7,977 bases of DNA from an uncultured Eubacterium sp. (GTDB lineage: Bacteria > Bacillota > Clostridia > Peptostreptococcales > Anaerovoracaceae), in assembly GCA_947367725.1 (NCBI GenBank), contig CANBFZ010000075.1, positions 1-7,977 on the forward strand, read 5' to 3'. Positions 1 to 6,541 of the stretch are shown piece after piece. A program made the position numbers and the translations under genes. The notes beneath the pieces are model-generated. The model did no database searches, was not told the origin of the DNA, and saw nothing but the letters and a program-made list of their open reading frames with translations. How positions within the stretch are numbered: the stretch's first letter is position 1; every line of letters starts with the position of its first letter.

Positions 1-2180
1 GTGAATTTGTGGCCATCACCGGTGAGAGCGGCAGCGGTAAATCGACGCTACTCAATGTAATTTCCGGACTGGATTCCTTTGAAGAGGGCGAAATGTATAT
101 CATGGGTCAGCCCACCAGTGGGTTTTCCAAAGAGGACTTAGAAGCATACCGAAAGAAATATATCGGTAATATTTTCCAAACCTTTCATCTGATTAACAGC
201 TACACGGTCTATCAGAATGTAGAACTGGTATTGCTGATGAGCGGCTATGAGAAAGCAGTCATTGCAGAGAAAGTGTCGAGTATTGTGGAAAAGGTAGGGC
301 TGACGCCATATCTGCATACAAAGGCGTCAAAACTTTCCGGCGGACAAAAGCAGCGCGTTGCCATTGCAAGAGCGCTGGCGAAGGAAACCCCAATCATTGT
401 GGCGGACGAACCGACGGGAAATCTCGACAGTAAATCTGCAGCGGAAATCATCGAATTGCTGCATCAGCTCTCTGAGGATAAGTTGATTATAATCGTAACC
501 CATAACTATGAACAGGTAGAACCTTATGTGACGAGAAAAATCGCCATGCACGACGGGCGCGTGGCGGAGGATAAACAGATTGGGGCTGCGGCGCCGGCAC
601 CGGAAGCTGCACCTGAGACCATCGAAGAAGCAAGAGCAGGCGCACTTTCTTTTGGCAACATGACCAGGCTGGGCGTGCGCAACACTTTTAATCTTCCAGC
701 AAAATTCTTTCTGCTTCTGACGGTCTTTGTTTTTTTGTGCATGGGCGTCATCAGTCAGTACACGTCCTTTAAAAATATGGGCGACATGGAGACTGGCGGC
801 TATAACAACTTTTTCCAGGACACGGAAAGAGATCGGATTCTTTTTACTAGAGCGGACCGGGCAGAATTGACGGAACAGGACTATGAGAAAATTGCTTCCA
901 TTGATAATGTGGAGCGAATCGTAAAGAATGACCTAATGTTGGATTTTTTGACCAGTGTCACCGATGATGCGGAAAAAGGAGACTTCTATATCACTGCAAA
1001 GATTGAAGAGGCAGAAATCATGGAGTCCCAGCTGATCGAGGGCAGAATGCCGAAGCGTTCTGACGAGGCGATTCTTATCATGCCGAAAGATGGGTATGCG
1101 GCGGCAGTCATTGATCTGGTGATGGAAGCCTCCGGCGTGGATGCTTTGAACCAGAATAACGGCAGCAGTGTGCTGAAGAAAAAGATGAAAATCGTGGGTT
1201 ATGGCTATATGACCGATGCACAGGAAGAAGCGCTGGGGGAATCCAGTAGCTATTATGAAGCTTATTTATGTGTTAATGAAACGATGATGCAGGATATCCG
1301 TCTGACCGTGCTGGAACAATATTGCAGTCAGGAGATCGAATTTGCAGAGCATATTTTCAGCGGGGATTCCGGTGCTGGCATAATGCCAATTCGGATCAAC
1401 AAGGCGGTGCCCCAAGGTGAAATTTATATTTCTGAGGATATCGGTGCGCTGGCCCAGTATGGCGCCGTCGGAAAGTCTCTGAAGCTAACCAACAAAAGCC
1501 TTTACTTTGAGGACGTATTCACATTCCAGGTGGGTGCGGTATATAACCAGGGAAATTTGAAGACGCTTTTAGGACTTGATGATTTTGAAACCATCAGTGG
1601 ATCGCTCTTTGTCAATCCGGCGGATTACGCCAAACTTTTTGATAAGGAAAATTTCCAGTCCAGTGTCAGAACAGAAGATTACAAGCTGACGAAAGAAACG
1701 GCTGCTAAATTGGAGGAAGCAGGGTATCACACCTTCTGCGTCAATGATGGGTATGTCAGCTATATGGGCGGCTTTTCTGTGATATTAGATACCATGTATG
1801 CAATCATGCTGGCAGCAGTGCTCCTTGTGCTGTTCTTCATCACCTATTTCATTGTCAAGCTGATTCTAAAATCAAGAAATACCTATTTCTCAACCATACG
1901 CATGCTGGGTGCCAGCAAGGGGAACTGCAGCAGTCTGCTGAAAATGGAACTGTTCGTTGTGTTTAACATTGCCTTTTTCTTCTGCATGGGGCTGTTGTCT
2001 CTTGTGAAGTTTGAAGTGGTGCAGTCAGAATATCTCACGCACTTGGTGTCCTTTTTAGCAGTGGGCGATGTGGTAATTCTGTATCTGGTGCTTTGCTTGA
2101 TGGCAGTGCTGCTTGCCAGTCGTTATGCAAGACAGCTCTTTAAAAAGACAGCGATGAATGCATATAAAGAGGAGGTGTAA
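1..2180 (+). CDS. ABC transporter, fused ATPase-permease (MacB/FtsX type), 5'-truncated
   Basis: The reading frame is open to the left edge (codons for E-F precede the GTG at 9), so the start and roughly the first 35-40 residues lie outside; the GTG reads as an internal Val in the usual 'EFVAITG' context. Counting that Val as residue 1, the ATPase domain shows Walker A (5-13, GESGSGKST), Q-loop Gln57, signature LSGGQ (109-113), Walker B ending in Asp133-Glu134 and H-loop His165, so it looks catalytically intact. An Ala/Pro-rich linker (about 191-215) leads to TM1 (about 231-249), a large extracytoplasmic region (about 250-594) and TM2-TM4 (about 595-620, 648-668, 684-704). The loop after TM2 carries the family-typical 'RMLGASKG'. 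The layout matches type VII (MacB/LolCDE/FtsX-like) transporters, which move or sense peptides and lipids without a conventional import pathway. The substrate is unknown. It is coupled to the next gene and probably pairs with it. Confidence 0.9.
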   Translation, partial: EFVAITGESGSGKSTLLNVISGLDSFEEGEMYIMGQPTSGFSKEDLEAYRKKYIGNIFQTFHLINSYTVYQNVELVLLMSGYEKAVIAEKVSSIVEKVGLTPYLHTKASKLSGGQKQRVAIARALAKETPIIVADEPTGNLDSKSAAEIIELLHQLSEDKLIIIVTHNYEQVEPYVTRKIAMHDGRVAEDKQIGAAAPAPEAAPETIEEARAGALSFGNMTRLGVRNTFNLPAKFFLLLTVFVFLCMGVISQYTSFKNMGDMETGGYNNFFQDTERDRILFTRADRAELTEQDYEKIASIDNVERIVKNDLMLDFLTSVTDDAEKGDFYITAKIEEAEIMESQLIEGRMPKRSDEAILIMPKDGYAAAVIDLVMEASGVDALNQNNGSSVLKKKMKIVGYGYMTDAQEEALGESSSYYEAYLCVNETMMQDIRLTVLEQYCSQEIEFAEHIFSGDSGAGIMPIRINKAVPQGEIYISEDIGALAQYGAVGKSLKLTNKSLYFEDVFTFQVGAVYNQGNLKTLLGLDDFETISGSLFVNPADYAKLFDKENFQSSVRTEDYKLTKETAAKLEEAGYHTFCVNDGYVSYMGGFSVILDTMYAIMLAAVLLVLFFITYFIVKLILKSRNTYFSTIRMLGASKGNCSSLLKMELFVVFNIAFFFCMGLLSLVKFEVVQSEYLTHLVSFLAVGDVVILYLVLCLMAVLLASRYARQLFKKTAMNAYKEEV
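2170..2175 (+). promoter_or_regulatory. Ribosome binding site of the second ABC gene, inside the end of the first
   Basis: A perfect AGGAGG lies in the last codons of the upstream gene, 8 nt before the ATG at 2184. The upstream stop (2178-2180) and this ATG are only 3 nt apart, so the two proteins are very likely translationally coupled and made in similar amounts. Confidence 0.85.
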
Positions 2181-2183
2181 GGG

Positions 2184-4616
2184 ATGATTCGGTTAAATAA
2201 CGTAAATAAGTATTTTAATAAGAAAAAAAGCAATGAGATCAGAGCCATCGACCACACTTCCATTGAACTAGCTGAGAAAGGGCTGGTAACATTTCTTGGA
2301 AACTCTGGCTGTGGAAAGACCACGCTGCTCAACGCCATCGGTGGCCTTGACAAGGTGGACAGTGGTGAAATTTATATCGGAACGGAACGACTAACTGCAA
2401 GGCGTGCTGGGAAAACAGATGAAATCAGAAATGCCAGCATCGGCTATATTTTTCAGAACTATAACCTGATTGAAGATGACACGGTGTTTGATAATGTAGC
2501 GCTTCCGCTGCGGATGATGGGCATTAAGAACAAAACGGAAATTGAAGAACGCGTGATGTACATTCTGAAGCGGGTAGGGATCGATCGGTATCGGAACCGT
2601 CCGGCAAAGATGCTTTCCGGCGGGGAACGGCAGCGGGTTGGCATTGCGCGCGCCATCGTAAAGAACCCAAAGATTATTATTGCGGATGAACCGACAGGCA
2701 ATCTGGACAGCAAGAATACGCTGGAAATCATGAACATTATCAAAGCCATTTCCAGGGAAAAGCTGGTCATTCTGGTTACCCATGAGCGAGAAATTGCAGA
2801 GTTCTATGCCTCCCGCATTGTAGAAATTGTAGACGGCAGAATTGTCAGCGACAGAGACAATGTCCACGATGGCAAACTGGATTATCGTTTGGAAAATAAA
2901 ATCTATCTGCAGGATATGCCAGTACAGCAGGAACTTTCACTAGATCAGGTCAAAGTCAGATTTTATAGCGATACACAGGATCAGCCACTGGAAATCAAAG
3001 TGGTAGTAAAAAACAACAACCTCTATATCGAAGCGCCTTCTGGCATCGGTACAGGTTCAGATGCGGTGGAACTGGTGGACGATCACTACCGGAAAATTTC
3101 TAAAGATATTTACGAAGCATACGAGTTTGATTATGGAACCATGCTGGATGAAAATTTCAAGCCGAAGTATACTTCCATTTTTAACCCGGTGACCATGCTG
3201 ACGGATGGATATAAGAAAATTTTCTCTTATTCTGTCATTAAGAAGATTTTGCTGCTGGGATTTATACTGGCGTCTATGTTTGCCATCTATGCCGTGAGCA
3301 ATATCGCAGGCATTACCAATATTGTCGATGACAAATTTGTGCGGGTGAACCAGAATTATCTGACGGTGACAGGGGCAAAGGTGACACCGGAAACCCTGCA
3401 ACGGTACGAAAAAATGGAGGGCATCGACTATGTGATACCGGGAGACTCGATGGTGTCATTTGCGCTGCCGCTGGATGATTATTACCAGACAAAAGGGGCA
3501 TCCACATTCCTGCGAGGTTCTCTTTCCGATATAAATATGGTGGTGGAAGACAAACTATTGCACGGTAGGATGGCGGCAAACGATCGGGAACTAATTCTTG
3601 ACCGTTTGACTGCGGAACAAGTACTTTCTGAGGATATACCACAGATGATCGGGCTGCTTTCGCCAGAAGATTTAGTGGGCAGAAAAGTCAGTCTGCCGCG
3701 GCTTGGAGATTTTACGATTGTCGGGATTACCGATCAGGGAAGTCCTGCAGTTTACACAGAAAAGACGCTGTTTTTAGATATTCTTGCTGTGCAGGCAGAA
3801 CTTGGCGGGGACGAAACCGCAGAGGAGGGCATGCCGCAAGCAGAAGCAAGACTTGTCAACTATGCGCTTGCAGATGCGGAGACGGTAGAAATTACAGGTG
3901 GAAAGGCACCGCAAAAGCAAGGCGAAGTGCTGATTCACGAAATGCATCGATATGAAACCGCCATCGGGGAAAAATTAGATGTGAAAGTCAATGGGAAAAA
4001 GCTGACAGTCTGCGGCTATTACAACGACAAGCGGCAGGAGGATGTGCTTTATGTCAGCCAGATCACCGCGAGAGATGCCTTGCTCAGCAGTAAGACTTCT
4101 CTGGTGCTCTCGCCAAAAGACAAGGCGGCAACTTATGAAGCGCTGTCAGCACAGAATGTAAAAGTCACCGATAACTATGCGTCAGATCGAGCTAGCTATA
4201 TCGACGGCATTAGTAAACAGGTTATGGCGACCATTCTGGTTTCTGGCATCATTCTGCTGATTTCATTGATAGAAATGTATCTGATGCTGCGCTCTTCCTT
4301 CCTATCCAGGATTAAGGAAGTCGGCGTGCTCCGCGCCATTGGGCTGAAGAAGAAAGACATCTACAAGATGTTTACAGGGGAAATCATTGCCACAACGACC
4401 TTGACTACGTTGCCAGGCATGTTGCTCATGGGATATATTCTCAACGGGGTATCAAAGATTCCTATGGTGGGTGATCAGTATTTGATGAATCCCATTGTAT
4501 TTTTGATAAGCTTTGGGATTGTGTTCGGCTTTAATTTGATTGCTGGGCTGCTTCCGGTATTCAACACGATGCGGAAGACGCCAGCGGCAATTCTTTCGAG
4601 AAACGATGTAAATTAA
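2184..4616 (+). CDS. ABC transporter, fused ATPase-permease (MacB/FtsX type) with long linker
   Basis: Complete 810-residue protein; the start is fixed by AGGAGG 8 nt upstream. The ATPase domain has Walker A (39-47, GNSGCGKTT), Gln91 in the Q-loop, signature LSGGE (144-148), Walker B with Asp168-Glu169 and His200 in the H-loop. It is followed by a linker of about 120 residues (about 225-345) with alternating polar/hydrophobic stretches that look beta-rich, then TM1 (about 351-372), an extracytoplasmic domain (about 373-680) and TM2-TM4 (about 682-703, 732-752, 770-792). The loop after TM2 reads 'RIKEVGVLRAIGLKK', the hallmark coupling region of FtsX-family permeases. Known relatives export or sense antimicrobial peptides or drive surface processes. 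Two adjacent full-length ABC-permease fusions suggest a heterodimer with the upstream product, but homodimers cannot be excluded. No two-component regulator is visible in the window; one could lie to the left. Confidence 0.92.
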   Translation: MIRLNNVNKYFNKKKSNEIRAIDHTSIELAEKGLVTFLGNSGCGKTTLLNAIGGLDKVDSGEIYIGTERLTARRAGKTDEIRNASIGYIFQNYNLIEDDTVFDNVALPLRMMGIKNKTEIEERVMYILKRVGIDRYRNRPAKMLSGGERQRVGIARAIVKNPKIIIADEPTGNLDSKNTLEIMNIIKAISREKLVILVTHEREIAEFYASRIVEIVDGRIVSDRDNVHDGKLDYRLENKIYLQDMPVQQELSLDQVKVRFYSDTQDQPLEIKVVVKNNNLYIEAPSGIGTGSDAVELVDDHYRKISKDIYEAYEFDYGTMLDENFKPKYTSIFNPVTMLTDGYKKIFSYSVIKKILLLGFILASMFAIYAVSNIAGITNIVDDKFVRVNQNYLTVTGAKVTPETLQRYEKMEGIDYVIPGDSMVSFALPLDDYYQTKGASTFLRGSLSDINMVVEDKLLHGRMAANDRELILDRLTAEQVLSEDIPQMIGLLSPEDLVGRKVSLPRLGDFTIVGITDQGSPAVYTEKTLFLDILAVQAELGGDETAEEGMPQAEARLVNYALADAETVEITGGKAPQKQGEVLIHEMHRYETAIGEKLDVKVNGKKLTVCGYYNDKRQEDVLYVSQITARDALLSSKTSLVLSPKDKAATYEALSAQNVKVTDNYASDRASYIDGISKQVMATILVSGIILLISLIEMYLMLRSSFLSRIKEVGVLRAIGLKKKDIYKMFTGEIIATTTLTTLPGMLLMGYILNGVSKIPMVGDQYLMNPIVFLISFGIVFGFNLIAGLLPVFNTMRKTPAAILSRNDVN

Positions 4617-4631
4617 CTGGATAGAAACCAA

Positions 4632-4676
4632 ATGAAAAAACGGGCTGTGTCATAAGAAACCTGCCCGTTTTTTCGT
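4632..4676. terminator. Bidirectional intrinsic terminator between convergent genes
   Basis: The arms 4632-4645 and 4663-4676 form a long stem with a GGGC/GCCC core flanked by A and T runs, around a 17-nt loop. Read on either strand the hairpin ends in six U residues. It lies just after the ABC operon stop (4616) and just after the CoA-transferase stop (4695, minus strand), so it can end both convergent transcripts. Confidence 0.9.
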
Positions 4677-4694
4677 GATTGAGATATATTTGGA

Positions 4695-6053
4695 TTAGAA
4701 TGTACACTTGCTCGTGTTTTTCCAGATGCCGTTTTTTTCGGCTGCCTTGATGAGGTCTTCCCTGAAATCAGGATGGGCGATATTGATCAGCATTTCTGCC
4801 CTTTCCCATGTGGATTTTCCTTTCAGATTGGCAGCGCCGTATTCTGTAACAATGTAATTTGTAGCAGTTCTAGGCGTTGTTACAATTGCGCCAGGTGTCA
4901 AAATCGGTGCAATCAGTGATTCTTTGCTTCCGTCTTTTAGGGTTCTGGTCGACGGCGTGCAGATGAAGCTCTTGCCGCCTTTTGACAGGAACGCGCCCAT
5001 GACAAAGTCAACCTGACCGCCTGTACCGCTGATTTGCTGGTGTCCTGCGGACTCGGAGCAGACCTGACCGTAAAGGTCGACCTGAATACAGCTGTTGACG
5101 GAAATAAAGTTGTCAATGCTGGAAATGATGTTGACGTTGTTGACGTAATTGACCGGTGCGCTGCAGCAGATTGGATTGTCGTCGATGAAATCGTACAACT
5201 TCTTTGTGCCGCCAGCAAAGGTGTAAAGGGCTTTGCCTCGATCTACTGGTTTGTTTCCAGTGAGTTTTCCGGCGTCGTACAGATCCACATAGGCATCTAC
5301 GAACATTTCGGTATGGGCGTTGATGTTTCGCACATCAGAATCTGCCAGCATTTGTCCGATGCAGTTTGGAAGACTGCCGATACCGAGCTGCAGGGTACTA
5401 TGGCTATTGATCAGCGCTACCACATGTTTCGCGATTTGTCTGTCAATCTCAGATGCCGGTTTCGTACCGAGTTCTGCCAGTGGTGTGTTGGAGCCTTCTA
5501 CGACGTGATCAATCCCGTACAGATTCAACTGGGTTTGGTGTCCGTGGGCAATTGGCATGTTTTCGTTGACTTCAACGATAATTTTCTTTGCGCTCTTGAT
5601 GACACCCCACATGTCAGCAACCTGTGGTCCCAGGTTAAAGTTACCGTGACTGTCCATTGGCGCCACCTGGAAGAAAGCGATATCGATATCGTTCTTGTTG
5701 TTGACCCAATAATATGGCAGTTCGTTGAAAAGCATTGGGATGTACCAGCATCTGCCTTCTTTGCTCATTTGTCTGTCGAATGCACTAAAATGGGCGGATG
5801 CAAATCTGACCTGCTCATTGGAATGGGTCGCCTGATAGACTTTGAAAGGTTCCTTTCTGAGTGCCACAGTACTGAGTACCTCAATCCCCTTTAGCTCATC
5901 CGCCCTTTTTGCCAGTGCGGCGTCAATGTCATTGACCACACCGCAGCCGGTTCCAAAGTGGATTCGGGTATTGTTGTGTACCATCGCTGCGGCTTCATCA
6001 GCAGTGATCAGCTTCTTTTGATACTCTTCAGCAAGTGAAGATACTTTGTACAT
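4695..6053 (-). CDS. Acetyl-CoA hydrolase/transferase family CoA-transferase (butyryl-CoA:acetate or 4-hydroxybutyrate type)
   Basis: Complete 452-residue class I CoA-transferase, close to the family length of about 440-450. It should move CoA between acyl-CoA (butyryl- or 4-hydroxybutyryl-CoA) and acetate in the cytoplasm through a glutamyl-CoA thioester. The likely catalytic residue is Glu249 in 'AHTEM'. Supporting motifs are 'QLGIGSLPN' (222-230), 'QVAPMDSHGNFNLGP' (129-143), 'GTGGQVDF' (343-350) and the C-terminal 'INIAHPDFREDL'. From memory of the families, 'QVAPMDxHG.FN.GP', 'HTEM', 'GIGxxPN' and 'SKGGKSFIC' fit butyryl-CoA:acetate enzymes (But) better than AbfT/4-hydroxybutyrate enzymes ('HSEM', 'GIGAIPD'), but substrate cannot be settled by eye; propionate/succinate variants are also possible. 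Much longer Cat1-type succinyl transferases are excluded by size. The ATG at 6053 has GGGAGGA close upstream. It stands alone, with its own promoter and terminator, and carries two Rex-like boxes upstream. Confidence 0.9.
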   Translation of the reverse strand: MYKVSSLAEEYQKKLITADEAAAMVHNNTRIHFGTGCGVVNDIDAALAKRADELKGIEVLSTVALRKEPFKVYQATHSNEQVRFASAHFSAFDRQMSKEGRCWYIPMLFNELPYYWVNNKNDIDIAFFQVAPMDSHGNFNLGPQVADMWGVIKSAKKIIVEVNENMPIAHGHQTQLNLYGIDHVVEGSNTPLAELGTKPASEIDRQIAKHVVALINSHSTLQLGIGSLPNCIGQMLADSDVRNINAHTEMFVDAYVDLYDAGKLTGNKPVDRGKALYTFAGGTKKLYDFIDDNPICCSAPVNYVNNVNIISSIDNFISVNSCIQVDLYGQVCSESAGHQQISGTGGQVDFVMGAFLSKGGKSFICTPSTRTLKDGSKESLIAPILTPGAIVTTPRTATNYIVTEYGAANLKGKSTWERAEMLINIAHPDFREDLIKAAEKNGIWKNTSKCTF

Positions 6054-6058
6054 AATGT

Positions 6059-6065
6059 TCCTCCC
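6059..6065 (-). promoter_or_regulatory. Ribosome binding site of the CoA-transferase gene
   Basis: On the minus strand GGGAGGA ends 5 nt before the ATG at 6053. It supports this start over internal Met codons. Confidence 0.85.
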
Positions 6066-6091
6066 TCTATATAAATCGTCCTAATTCCTTC

Positions 6092-6180
6092 CCAGACAAA
6101 CGTACCTTGACGGCTCTCTGTGCGGAATGATTGCACATGTGCAATAGGTTCCTACTTGCGAGCTGGAAAAGTTTGTCTAG
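6092..6180 (-). promoter_or_regulatory. Structured 5' leader of the CoA-transferase mRNA (candidate cis-regulatory RNA, class unknown)
   Basis: In the transcript predicted from the promoter at 6202-6230, the segments 6180-6171 and 6101-6092 can pair over 10 bp (CUAGACAAAC with GUUUGUCUGG, one G-U), closing a domain of about 70 nt. Inside it, hairpin A (6159-6141, GCAA-bulge-UAG with a GAAC loop) and hairpin B (6145-6130, AUUGCA-CAUG-UGCAAU) overlap over 6141-6145 and cannot form together. I do not recognise a known riboswitch, T-box or ligand-binding consensus here, and no terminator precedes the start codon. The outer stem overlaps a Rex-like box, so part of the symmetry may belong to DNA rather than RNA. 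Inference only. Confidence 0.35.
6130..6145. repeat. Perfect 16-bp palindrome in the CoA-transferase leader
   Basis: ATTGCACATGTGCAAT is a perfect 16-bp palindrome. It lies roughly 50-65 nt downstream of the predicted transcription start. It may be a protein-binding operator placed to block elongating polymerase, or the small RNA hairpin B. It does not match the Rex, CRP or FNR consensus well. Confidence 0.6.
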
Positions 6181-6190
6181 TTTTTAACAA
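6173..6190. promoter_or_regulatory. Rex-like operator, proximal box
   Basis: On the minus strand the site reads TTGTTAA-AAAC-TAGACAA. Against the Rex consensus TTGTTAA-N4-TTAACAA it has 7/7 in the first half and 5/7 in the second. It begins about 5 nt after the predicted start site of the CoA-transferase transcript, a classic repressor position. Rex is the NADH-sensing repressor of fermentation genes in Firmicutes; the assignment is by pattern match only. Confidence 0.5.
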
Positions 6191-6201
6191 ATCCTGCATT
6201 T

Positions 6202-6230
6202 ATTCTACTACATTGTCAAATAATTATCAA
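6202..6230 (-). promoter_or_regulatory. Sigma-A promoter of the CoA-transferase gene
   Basis: On the minus strand, -35 TTGATA (6230-6225) and -10 TAGAAT (6207-6202) are separated by exactly 17 bp; each hexamer differs from consensus at one position. Transcription should start near 6195, giving a 5' leader of about 140 nt. Confidence 0.7.
6213..6230. promoter_or_regulatory. Rex-like operator, distal box overlapping the -35
   Basis: On the + strand the site reads TTGTCAA-ATAA-TTATCAA, 6/7 plus 6/7 matches to the Rex consensus TTGTTAA-N4-TTAACAA. It covers the -35 hexamer and most of the spacer of the CoA-transferase promoter. Its centre is 40 bp from that of the proximal box, close to four helical turns, so two dimers could sit on nearly the same face of the DNA. 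Confidence 0.5.
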
Positions 6231-6249
6231 CCCCTAAAATGAAAAGGCA

Positions 6250-6278
6250 TTGTTTTTTTCAAAAAAAAGTGGTATGAT
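6250..6278 (+). promoter_or_regulatory. Predicted promoter of the tRNA-Arg gene
   Basis: TTGTTT (6250-6255) and TATGAT (6273-6278) are separated by 17 bp on the + strand. The -10 is good and the -35 moderate. The start would be near 6285, leaving a pre-tRNA leader of about 75 nt. It is divergent from the CoA-transferase promoter. Confidence 0.5.
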
Positions 6279-6298
6279 AAGATGTGTTTCGATTTGTG

Positions 6299-6324
6299 AA
6301 CAGTGCTCTGATTTATGCACTGTT
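6299..6324 (+). repeat. Inverted repeat / hairpin in the pre-tRNA leader, sharing an 11-bp repeat with the tRNA
   Basis: AACAGTGC (6299-6306) and GCACTGTT (6317-6324) form an 8-bp stem with a 10-nt loop and no following T run, so this is not a terminator. The sequence AACAGTGCTCT at 6299-6309 recurs at 6384-6394 inside the tRNA, where it spans the 3' D-stem strand through the first two bases of the anticodon loop. The 3' arm of the hairpin is therefore also complementary to the tRNA body. Confidence 0.6.
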
Positions 6325-6361
6325 ATTTCAATCGTATGTCGACCTGCTCACAAGTTCGCAT

Positions 6362-6436
6362 GTCTCCGTAGTTAAATGGATATAACAGTGCTCTCCTAAA
6401 GCACGGTTGTGGGTTCGATTCCCGCCGGGGATACCA
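6362..6436 (+). tRNA. tRNA-Arg (anticodon CCU), CCA encoded
   Basis: A 75-nt cloverleaf can be drawn by hand. The acceptor GTCTCCG pairs with CGGGGAT (two G-U pairs), followed by discriminator A and CCA. The D arm is GTTA/TAAC. The anticodon stem GTGCT/AGCAC encloses the loop CTCCTAA, and the T arm GTGGG/CCCGC encloses TTCGATT. The anticodon CCT at 6395-6397 reads AGG, so the tRNA carries arginine. Codon AGG is usually minor, and such tRNA genes are frequent landing sites for integrating elements. The integrase gene starting its 3' end about 105 bp downstream fits this. Confidence 0.95.
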
Positions 6437-6469
6437 AAAACCCTGTGATTGCAACTGTCACAGGGTTTT
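6437..6469. terminator. Terminator after tRNA-Arg, usable in both directions
   Basis: Perfect 12-bp stem, AAAACCCTGTGA (6437-6448) with TCACAGGGTTTT (6458-6469), and a 9-nt loop, starting right at the CCA end of the tRNA. On the minus strand it also ends in a T run and lies after the integrase stop, so it can stop element transcription from running antisense into the tRNA. Confidence 0.88.
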
Positions 6470-6500
6470 CTTATGACGATTTTTCGAGGCGTTTTTTGAG

Positions 6501-6522
6501 TTTTCCCGACTTTTTCCCGACT
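6501..6522. repeat. Tandem 11-bp repeat, candidate integrase arm-type site
   Basis: TTTTCCCGACT occurs twice head to tail (6501-6511 and 6512-6522), about one helical turn apart, between the tRNA and the integrase stop. Integrases with an N-terminal AP2-like arm-binding domain use short direct repeats next to the core site, so this is a plausible arm site. The function is inferred from position. Confidence 0.5.
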
Positions 6523-6541
6523 TAGTTTTGGGTGAACCTCT

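Noticed and set aside
9..11. GTG as the start of the first ABC gene
   Set aside because: The frame continues to the left edge and the residues before it fit the conserved segment preceding Walker A; a start here would remove the first strands of the ATPase domain.
2391..2867. Minus-strand 158-codon open frame in the second ABC gene
   Set aside because: Antisense shadow of the conserved ATPase domain, with no family resemblance.
5034..5894. Plus-strand 286-codon open frame opposite the CoA-transferase
   Set aside because: It lies wholly antisense to a clear enzyme gene, has no recognisable domain and no good ribosome binding site, and its length follows from the codon bias of the real gene.
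6092..6180. T-box, SAM, c-di-GMP or other known riboswitch
   Set aside because: None of the conserved motifs I know for these classes could be found in the leader.
6299..6324. Hairpin as a terminator between the divergent promoters
   Set aside because: No T run follows the stem on either strand, and termination here would abolish the downstream tRNA transcript.
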